Shown here: positions 58,238 through 64,000 of the stretch, piece by piece
Layout: every line of letters begins with the position of its first letter
How positions within the stretch are numbered: position 1 is the first letter of the stretch
Position numbers and translations under genes: made by a program
Notes under the pieces: generated by a model
The model's input: the letters and a program-made list of their open reading frames with translations, nothing else
The model's database searches: none
Told to the model about the DNA's origin: nothing
From: Oceanobacillus sp. FSL K6-2867
Lineage (GTDB): Bacteria > Bacillota > Bacilli > Bacillales > Amphibacillaceae
NCBI RefSeq assembly: GCF_037963145.1
Contig: NZ_CP150144.1
Location: 1 to 64,000 of the forward strand
Reading direction: 5' to 3'
DNA: 64,000 nt

Positions 58238-58339
58238 TTATTTTTTTCCAAAATACCATTTCCAAAGTGAAAAACCAACAACAACATATATAGTGAAGAG
58301 TCCATAAAGCCAAACCGTTAACATTTCATTAACAAACAA
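58238..58339 (-). CDS. 33-residue single-span membrane protein, possible symporter accessory subunit
   Basis: The frame runs from TTG 58339, eight bases after a perfect GGAGG, to TAA at 58238. Its product is one membrane span (LTVWLYGLFTIYVVVGFSLW) with a short polar head (FVNE) and a basic tail (KWYFGKK). It starts 27 bases after the symporter stop codon on the same strand and before the terminator, so it belongs to the same mRNA. Small single-span partners of sodium symporters are known (for example MetS of MetPS), and I infer such a role. No close homologue is claimed. Confidence 0.7.
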   Translation of the reverse strand: MFVNEMLTVWLYGLFTIYVVVGFSLWKWYFGKK

Positions 58340-58366
58340 TTGAAAAGCCTCCTTCTTATAAACAAT

Positions 58367-59863
58367 TCACTTTGCTTCTTGTATACTTTCATATTCTTCG
58401 TCAGGTTTCCTAAAGATTCTTGCCAATATCAATATGACTGCTAATCCTATAAACGTTGCAGCTGCACCGGCTGACATAGTACTGGGAATGATATCACCGA
58501 AATACAGGATAAGATATGACAATAAACCGATAACCATCGACCCTTCTGCTGCACGCGGAGATACTTTACGTTTAGCATAAACAGCATACAGTATAGGGCC
58601 AAGGGTTCCCGCTGCTACACCTGAAATCCCAATCCACATAATGTCTCCCATGTACTTTGGCGGGTTAAGCACAAGCAAAAAAGCTGCTAAGCCGACTAGT
58701 GGAACACTCCATCTGCTGATGAGAAATGCAATTCGTTGTGCTTTTTCTTCGCTAATGCTTACATATCCACGTTTCACTAAAAATTTGAGAAAGATATCAT
58801 TAGCAAATACGGTTGAAATCGATACAAACAACCCATCTGTCGTCGACATAGCTGCAGCAAGAATCACTACACCAAAGAGTGCAACAAAAATCGCGGGAAA
58901 TGCCCATGTGATATATTCCATTAATGCTAAGTCAGTTGTTTCAATTCCGCCACCAATGGCAGCTCTGCTATACAATCCTCCAAATAAAACCAACACACAT
59001 AAAGAAGCTGTTATAACATATACTATAATCATTTTTCCTAAATCTCTTTCTCTCTTCAATCCCAGTACCTTATTAAATAAATGGGGAGCAGACGCAAATG
59101 CCCACTGTATTGTTATAGCACCTATTACTGGTCCAATAGCGTAAAAGTGAAGTGATTCAGCATTAAAAACTTTAACAAGATTACCATCCTGTACAGCCAA
59201 ATTTTCAACAATACCCGCAAAGGTTGCTGTAATTCCTCCATTCCAAAATAGAATAATCCCTGAAATGAATACTGCTATACCAGCAATTGCCATTAAAATG
59301 ACTTGTACAGCATCCGTATAAATATCCGCAAGTGCACCACCCGCAAACACATACAATACAACAATTACTGTTATAAGAATCAAACCTGTGGAATAATTCA
59401 TTCCAAGCAAATACTCAAATATCCTCGCTCCAGCTACAAACTGTGCAGCTATATAGAAAATATTGAACAGCAAAATCAAACCTGTTCCAACTCGCAAAAT
59501 ATCACTATTATAATAGTCACCAAGCCAATCGGGTAAGGAAAGCGATTTTTGTTTTGTATTCAATTTTCTTACCTTTTTTGCAACCATCAGTATTCCTATT
59601 GGGCCACCACCTATCATTGCTAAAAAAAGCCATAAGTTGGATAGTCCCCAGTCATAGGACCAGCCTGGGTATCCCAAAAAGGTTGCAGCGCTTAAATAGG
59701 TTGCGGCAAAAGATAGACCTAGGATGACTGGTCCTAACGTTGTTCCTCCAGTTGCAAAGTCACGGACATTTTTAGTTTTACGCGCTCCAATATATCCAAG
59801 AAAAAGCATTATCACAAGGAAAAATGCAAATCCTATCCATGTATATAATGTGATAGCCTGCAT
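58367..59863 (-). CDS. Sodium:solute symporter (SSS family)
   Basis: A 498-residue membrane protein with about thirteen spans. SSS signatures: NVRDFATGGTTLGPVILGLS near residue 34, ATYLSAATFLGYPGWSY, GGALADIYTDAVQ and the MSTTDGLFVSIST segment near 350, which forms part of the sodium site. The family imports solutes such as pantothenate, proline or short carboxylates using sodium; the solute here is unknown. AAGGAGAC precedes the ATG. It follows the monooxygenase gene by 102 bases without an obvious terminator, so it is probably in the SAM-riboswitch operon; if so a sulfur-containing solute is likely. Confidence 0.9.
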   Translation of the reverse strand: MQAITLYTWIGFAFFLVIMLFLGYIGARKTKNVRDFATGGTTLGPVILGLSFAATYLSAATFLGYPGWSYDWGLSNLWLFLAMIGGGPIGILMVAKKVRKLNTKQKSLSLPDWLGDYYNSDILRVGTGLILLFNIFYIAAQFVAGARIFEYLLGMNYSTGLILITVIVVLYVFAGGALADIYTDAVQVILMAIAGIAVFISGIILFWNGGITATFAGIVENLAVQDGNLVKVFNAESLHFYAIGPVIGAITIQWAFASAPHLFNKVLGLKRERDLGKMIIVYVITASLCVLVLFGGLYSRAAIGGGIETTDLALMEYITWAFPAIFVALFGVVILAAAMSTTDGLFVSISTVFANDIFLKFLVKRGYVSISEEKAQRIAFLISRWSVPLVGLAAFLLVLNPPKYMGDIMWIGISGVAAGTLGPILYAVYAKRKVSPRAAEGSMVIGLLSYLILYFGDIIPSTMSAGAAATFIGLAVILILARIFRKPDEEYESIQEAK

Positions 59864-59965
59864 GCAGTGTCTCCTTTCTCTGATTCATCACCAGAAATCA
59901 ATTTAACCTAAAATTATGAACTGCATGTCCTCCGCTGGTTTTTTAGGTATAGTAAATAATGCTTG

Positions 59966-61342
59966 TCATCTATGTGATTTCAGCTTTTTTGCTGGATGGC
60001 TGTCAGGCAAAAACGGACTGTCAGTACTGAAGAGATTTTCTCTCAACGTATTTCCTTTATATTCTTTTCGATATATCCCACGCTTTTGTAATTCAGGTAC
60101 AACATGGTCAACAAATTCCCGGAATGTTTCTAAGGAATATGATTGTGCTATATTAAAACCATCTAGATTCGCCTCAATAGCCCACTGCTCCAACTTATTT
60201 GCTATTTGTTCTGGTGTACCGATAAATTTCACTGTGCCATTACCTAGACCATGATTCTGCAGTGCCTCACGAAGTGTCCATCTCTTTGTAGGGTCCTTTG
60301 TATACATATCTAAATTCCCCTGTACTGCCTCTGTTTCCATATCATCTAAATATTGATCTGGATTATATTTGGATAAATCGATACCTGTATGGCCAGAGAG
60401 CAATGCAGCTGTCCCTTCATAACTAACAAGACTTTTTAATTTTTCATATTTGGCCAATGCTTCTTCTTCTGTAGATCCAATAATTGGAAGAACCATTGGA
60501 AAAATACGAATATCATTTGCATTCCTTCCTTGTTCTACTGCACGTTTTCGAATATCTGCAGCGTAATTTTTCATTGCTTCCAGTGAATGTCCCTTTGTGA
60601 AAACCGCTTCAGCATGTTTTGCTGCAAAATCTCTTCCTCTCGGAGAAGCTCCAGCTTGAAAAAGTACAGGAGTCCGTTGTGGTGATGGCTCCGTTAAATG
60701 TGGACCTGATATATGGAAAAAGTCACCATCATGATTGATTATATGTACCTTTTTGGGGTCTGCAAAGGTGTCTGTCTTCTTGTCGTAAACAACTGCTTCA
60801 TCATCCCAGCTGTGCTCCCATAGCTTGTAAACGACCTCAAGAAATTCATCAGCACGGTCATAGCGTATATTTTTAGGTAATCTACCCGACAAACCAAGAT
60901 TAATTGCCTCACTCTCTAAATACGAAGTTACTACATTCCAAGCAATTCTGCCTTCCGTCAAATGGTCCAGTGTTGAAAGCTGACGTGCCAGTGCATATGG
61001 CTGTGCATAGGTTGCTGAAATTGTCGGGGCAAATCCGATGTGCTTCGTTGCTGCAGCCATAGCTGATATTGGCATCAAGGGGTCATGTGCCGGCAATTGC
61101 ACAGCATGTTTAATCGCAGCATCATGATTGTTTCCATAAACAGAATACGTACCAAGAACATCAGCAATAAAAACGGCATCAAATTTTCCCCGCTCCAGCA
61201 CTTGTGCTGTTTCTGTCCAATAATGAATTCGATTATGAAATACTCCCTTATCTCTCTCATGTTTCCACAACCCCATGGAATGCGGGGATGGCGAGTTTTG
61301 TACAAATCCGTTCAAATGAATCTGCTTTTTCAAACGAAACAC
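59966..61342 (-). CDS. LLM-class FMN-dependent monooxygenase (NtaA/SnaA/DszA family)
   Basis: A 458-residue luciferase-like monooxygenase. The subfamily is set by the start (IHLNGFVQNSPSPHSMGLWK), by FDAVFIADVLGTYSVYG, and by RIAWNVVTSYLESEAINLGL and GASPRGRDFAAKHAEAVFTK. Relatives oxidise nitrilotriacetate, dibenzothiophene sulfone, or S-substituted cysteines (YtnJ of B. subtilis) using FMNH2 supplied by a reductase. No reductase gene is nearby. The gene follows the AhpD-like gene by 20 bases under a SAM-I riboswitch, so a role in organosulfur breakdown for cysteine/methionine supply is a strong inference. ATG preceded by AGAGGAGTG. Confidence 0.9.
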   Translation of the reverse strand: MFRLKKQIHLNGFVQNSPSPHSMGLWKHERDKGVFHNRIHYWTETAQVLERGKFDAVFIADVLGTYSVYGNNHDAAIKHAVQLPAHDPLMPISAMAAATKHIGFAPTISATYAQPYALARQLSTLDHLTEGRIAWNVVTSYLESEAINLGLSGRLPKNIRYDRADEFLEVVYKLWEHSWDDEAVVYDKKTDTFADPKKVHIINHDGDFFHISGPHLTEPSPQRTPVLFQAGASPRGRDFAAKHAEAVFTKGHSLEAMKNYAADIRKRAVEQGRNANDIRIFPMVLPIIGSTEEEALAKYEKLKSLVSYEGTAALLSGHTGIDLSKYNPDQYLDDMETEAVQGNLDMYTKDPTKRWTLREALQNHGLGNGTVKFIGTPEQIANKLEQWAIEANLDGFNIAQSYSLETFREFVDHVVPELQKRGIYRKEYKGNTLRENLFSTDSPFLPDSHPAKKLKSHR

Positions 61343-61362
61343 TCCTCTTATGGTATCAATTT

Positions 61363-62028
61363 CTATTCATCGTAAGCATTTAATGCGTTTACACTATGAG
61401 CGATTGCTGATCCAGCTTTAAGCGCTACTGCAACAAAAATTGCTTCCGAAATCTCATTTAAATTTGCTCCTGTTTTTTTCGCATTTTTTGTGTGCAAATC
61501 AATACAATATGCACAACCTGTTGTATGGGCACAAGCTACTGCAATTAACTCTTTTTCTTTCTCACTCAGATTTTCTGCTTTTATAGCCTGATGATCAAAA
61601 TCCAGAAATGCCTTAAATGTTTCTTTATTTAACTTGGAAAATTCCTTTATACGATTAAAATAGGATGCTTTATACAGCTCCTCATCCCCGTTTTCATCAT
61701 AAGCATTTAGTGCATTTACTCCATGCGCTGCTGAAGATCCCGCCTTTAATGCTGTTGCGACAAAAATTGCCTCTGCTACCTCTGCTTTGCTTGCTTTCTG
61801 TTTTTTCACATTTTTGACATGTAAATCAATACAATACGGACACCCGGTAATATGCGCCACAGCAACTGCAATTAATTCTTTTACCTTTACCGATAATTCC
61901 CCTTCAGCCAATGCTTGATTATTAAAAGCAAAAAATGACTCAAAAGCATTGGGTGCATGTTTCTTTAATTCGTGAATCCTTCCAAAGTAATCCTTTCTGT
62001 ACAAGCTATCTGTTTTTGTTATACTCAT
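61363..62028 (-). CDS. Tandem-duplicated AhpD-like (carboxymuconolactone decarboxylase fold) protein
   Basis: A 221-residue protein made of two copies of one AhpD-like domain (about 7-110 and 115-221). Each ends in HGVNALNAYDE or HSVNALNAYDE. Both keep the redox motif: CPYCIDLH in the first and CAYCIDLH in the second, preceded by KELIAVA. AhpD-fold proteins act as thiol peroxidases or disulfide reductants; the closest single-domain relatives I recall are 'peroxidase-like' proteins. I start at ATG 62028 (AAAGGGAG eight bases upstream). It is the first gene of the SAM-riboswitch operon. The partner may be the neighbouring monooxygenase. Confidence 0.88.
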   Translation of the reverse strand: MSITKTDSLYRKDYFGRIHELKKHAPNAFESFFAFNNQALAEGELSVKVKELIAVAVAHITGCPYCIDLHVKNVKKQKASKAEVAEAIFVATALKAGSSAAHGVNALNAYDENGDEELYKASYFNRIKEFSKLNKETFKAFLDFDHQAIKAENLSEKEKELIAVACAHTTGCAYCIDLHTKNAKKTGANLNEISEAIFVAVALKAGSAIAHSVNALNAYDE

Positions 62029-62111
62029 TTTCTTCGCTCCCTTTTTCAATTTAAATTTACCTATTCATCGAAATATAATTTTTCCTATCATATTACTTGC
62101 CTTTAAAGTAA

Positions 62112-62260
62112 ATTAAAAACCTCTTCCGATGAGGAAGAGGTTTTATATCTCTAATCTCATCTTTCAAGCATATGCTTGCTGGAATTAGCACCTTGTTACA
62201 TTTTGGTAACGGTTGCTGCAGGATCATAGGACCAGTTCCTCCCCTGACTCTTGATAAGAA
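62112..62260 (-). ncRNA. SAM-I riboswitch (S-box) with terminator
   Basis: The minus strand shows the S-box consensus in order: TTCTTATCAAGAG, GGAGGAACTGGTCCTATGA, GCAGCAACC, AAGGTGCTAATTCCAGCAAG and GAAAGATGAGA, which closes P1 (aptamer about 62155-62260). A terminator follows at 62112-62144 (AAACCTCTTCC / GGAAGAGG plus T-run). With SAM bound, the terminator forms and the operon is off. It ends about 84 bases before the AhpD-like gene. Confidence 0.95.
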
Positions 62261-62291
62261 AAATCATATTCAATTTGTAGGAATTGTTCAC

Positions 62292-62320
62292 ATCATACAC
62301 CGGGCAATAGAACTTGTCAA
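62292..62320 (-). promoter_or_regulatory. Sigma-A promoter of the S-box operon
   Basis: On the minus strand TTGACA, a 17-base spacer and TATGAT give a near-perfect vegetative promoter, about 30 bases before the S-box aptamer. Confidence 0.85.
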
Positions 62321-62453
62321 CTATATTTTTTGAATTTACTACAAAAGTTAGATATATGATGTCGATTAACGTTCCTTTGTCCTATTTACCCGCTTTTTAC
62401 TGAAACGAGTTGATTCCAAAATGCTATGCAGAAAGCTTATTCTTATCTAAATC

Positions 62454-62690
62454 CTATGCAGCCCCAATAATCCAATACTCTTGTACTACTGCATCATCCT
62501 TTGCCTTGAATATATCAACACCATTAAAGATCCCTATTCAATTCAAAACAGCCACGATCTGTTGTGTTTCTGTTTTTCACAGTTCCCGCATACATACCAG
62601 CAAGAATAGTACCCACACAGTGCGCTCCTTCTTTATCTTGACAATGCAGTTTGTTACTTCTAGCGATAAGTTATTGTGTCTGTAAAAACC
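62454..62690 (-). pseudogene. Possible remnant of a small SnoaL/NTF2-like protein gene
   Basis: On the minus strand the end of the stretch reads GVDIFKAKDDAVVQEYWIIG before TAG, which resembles the 'DIFRxxDGKIVEHWD' tail of SnoaL-like proteins. Upstream pieces (MYAGTVKNRNTTDRG) lie in another frame, so the gene would be frameshifted and start-less. Evidence is thin. The rest of 62321-62873 shows no other gene. Confidence 0.3.
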
Positions 62691-62873
62691 GCCAGCTGTA
62701 TGTAATTCTGATAGGATGCATCAGGGTTTTAATCGTTTCTCTAATATCAAATAAAATCGTTTTCATAATTAATTATCTGGGACAGACACGAATCTCCTTA
62801 CTGCTTCATAAAGATGTTATATAGGCAAAAGCCCATTCTTGAAGCAGATTGTTCTTTAGGAGGTGACCTGAGT

Positions 62874-63578
62874 TTGTCCGGGATTCTATCTGTGCTTGCT
62901 CTTCTAATTAAGGAAGCCCTCTTTTTCGTTTCTTATGTAAAAAATCATGCATTCCCGCAACCATTACCCCCTGATGAAGAAGCGAAATACATTGAGGAAA
63001 TGCAAAATGGAAACGAAACAGCTAGAAACAAACTGATTGAACATAATTTAAGACTTGTTGCTCACATTGTAAAAAAGTTTGAAAATACTGGTGAGGATAT
63101 GGAAGATTTGATTTCCATTGGAACAATCGGTCTTATAAAAGGGGTTGAAAGCTTCTCTACAAATAAGGGAACGAAATTGGCAACATATGCTGCTCGTTGT
63201 ATAGAAAACGAAATATTGATGCATCTGCGTGCATTGAAAAAGGTGAAAAAAGATGTTTCATTACACGATCCAATTGGCCAGGACAAAGAAGGCAATGAAA
63301 TCAGCTTAATTGATATACTCGAAGCAGAGAATGATAATGTAATTGAATACATCCAATTGAATATGGAAATCGCCAAAATGCAAAAATATTTTTCTGTACT
63401 CGATAAACGAGAACGGGAAGTGATTATTTATCGCTATGGATTAAATGACTATAATGAAATGACACAGCGAGAAATTGCAAAAAAATTGAATATATCGCGC
63501 AGCTATGTATCACGAATTGAGAAAAGAGCCCTTATGAAGGTGTTTCATGAGTACTATCGAAAGGAGCGAAATAATTAG
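62874..63578 (+). CDS. sigK: RNA polymerase sigma-K factor (pro-sigma-K)
   Basis: SigK directs late mother-cell transcription in sporulation (coat, cortex, mother-cell lysis). The 234-residue product starts at TTG 62874, eight bases after TTAGGAGGTG. A hydrophobic pro-sequence of about 20 residues precedes [17 protein letters not shown], where SpoIVFB cuts. Region 2 is [20 protein letters not shown] then [34 protein letters not shown] and [20 protein letters not shown]. Region 4 ends in [20 protein letters not shown]. The gene is continuous: no skin-type insertion splits it. Confidence 0.96.
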   Translation: MSGILSVLALLIKEALFFVSYVKNHAFPQPLPPDEEAKYIEEMQNGNETARNKLIEHNLRLVAHIVKKFENTGEDMEDLISIGTIGLIKGVESFSTNKGTKLATYAARCIENEILMHLRALKKVKKDVSLHDPIGQDKEGNEISLIDILEAENDNVIEYIQLNMEIAKMQKYFSVLDKREREVIIYRYGLNDYNEMTQREIAKKLNISRSYVSRIEKRALMKVFHEYYRKERNN

Positions 63579-63595
63579 GTTAATTTACAAGTTAT

Positions 63596-63640
63596 CAAAA
63601 AGCCCAGAAACATGAATTTATCATTGTCTCTGGGCTTTTG
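63596..63640. terminator. Bidirectional terminator between sigK and mtnN
   Basis: AAAAAGCCCAGA and TCTGGGCTTTT form an 11-base stem around a 20-base loop, with T/A runs on both sides. It lies between the two converging genes. Confidence 0.88.
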
Positions 63641-63660
63641 CTTTTCTTATAATTGTTTTT

Positions 63661-64000
63661 TTATATGCTTTTGACTACAGCAATAATTAGTTGTGCTGCA
63701 TTTTTAGCGGCCGTTTCAAGAAATTGATCAAACGAGATGGATGATTTTTTTCCTGCAATATCAGATAGTGCGCGAATAATAACAAATGGCTTGTTGTACT
63801 GATGACAAACCTGAGCAACAGCTGCTGCTTCCATCTCTGAGGCCAGCATTGTCGGGAATTTACCATGAACAAACGCAACACGTTCGGGATCTTCCATAAA
63901 CGAATCTCCAGTCGCAATAATTCCTTGCTCACAATTTATATCCATATTTTTTACTGCAGCAACTGCTTTTTCAACCAGCGTTTTATCTGCTTCGTACATT
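63661..64000 (-). CDS. mtnN: 5'-methylthioadenosine/S-adenosylhomocysteine nucleosidase (partial, C-terminal part)
   Basis: The window holds about 113 C-terminal residues; the gene continues past the right edge. MtnN cleaves adenine from MTA and SAH, recycling products of SAM use. GIIATGDSFMEDPERVAFV, ASEMEAAAVAQVCHQYNKPF and VIIRALSDIAGKKS contain the substrate-binding Met-Glu and the catalytic Asp (SD in RALSD). The methionine at 63999 is internal, not a start: the family is about 230 residues long. Its place near a SAM-riboswitch operon is thematically fitting. Confidence 0.93.
   Translation of the reverse strand, partial: MYEADKTLVEKAVAAVKNMDINCEQGIIATGDSFMEDPERVAFVHGKFPTMLASEMEAAAVAQVCHQYNKPFVIIRALSDIAGKKSSISFDQFLETAAKNAAQLIIAVVKSI

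Noticed and set aside
59864..59965. Seven-codon mini-ORF (MQFIILG) between the monooxygenase and symporter genes
   Set aside because: The ribosome site is only two bases from the ATG and the frame is too short to judge; could be chance.
62410..62685. 91-codon plus-strand open frame upstream of sigK
   Set aside because: No ribosome site, no protein-like pattern, Cys/Ser/Thr-rich composition typical of chance frames. The opposite strand shows a better, though broken, SnoaL-like trace.

Overview
The window reads as a chromosomal segment of a low-GC, endospore-forming, Gram-positive bacterium of the family Bacillaceae, closest in feel to the Oceanobacillus/Virgibacillus group. I base this on gene order and protein content recalled from Bacillus subtilis, not on a database search. 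Sporulation genes (spoIIP, gpr, yqfC, yqfD, sda, sigK), competence genes (comEA, comEB, comEC) and Firmicutes-type RNA regulators (a glycine T-box, a CIRCE operator, a SAM-I riboswitch) all support it. No rRNA, tRNA, CRISPR array, prophage or transposase gene was seen.

From 0.3 to 54.4 kb, nearly everything is on the minus strand and follows the B. subtilis 'yqf-yqe' backbone. Listed in window order, the genes are: yqfT, nfo, cshB, yqfO, trmK, cccA, a membrane-protein gene broken by an amber codon, sigA, dnaG, ppsR, ccpN, glyS, glyQ (behind a T-box), recO, yqzL, era, dgkA, ybeY, pgpH, phoH, yqfD, yqfC, yqfB-like, floA, nfeD, yqeY, rpsU, deoC, mtaB, rsmE, prmA, dnaJ, dnaK, grpE, hrcA (CIRCE), hemW, lepA, yqxA, spoIIP, gpr, rpsT (plus), holA, yqzM (plus), comEC, comEB, comEA, yqeM, rsfS, yqeK, nadD, yqeI, aroE, yqeH, yqeG and sda (plus). 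Genes I expected from B. subtilis but do not find in their slots are ispH/yqfQ, yqxD, cdd and comER. deoC sits where B. subtilis has yqeW. Four very small genes (yqzL, yqzM, sda and a 33-residue membrane protein) were found by reading the sequence directly.

From 54.4 to 62.8 kb the backbone ends and an accessory stretch begins. It holds a long gap with no convincing gene, a DUF1646-type membrane transporter, and a divergent stand-alone MurE-like ligase. It also holds a minus-strand operon headed by a SAM-I (S-box) riboswitch. That operon encodes a tandem-duplicated AhpD-like protein, an NtaA/SnaA/DszA-type flavin-dependent monooxygenase, and apparently a sodium:solute symporter followed by a 33-residue single-span membrane protein. 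I read it as a candidate organosulfur scavenging system switched on when SAM is low; this is the most interesting part of the window. An intact sigK (no skin element) and the C-terminal half of mtnN, a SAM-recycling enzyme, close the window.

Other points of note are a cluster of DnaA boxes upstream of sda, two classes of GC-richer Bacillaceae intergenic repeat (at 1-150 and 23.2-23.6 kb), and several start codons (GTG/TTG) assigned from clear Shine-Dalgarno positions.
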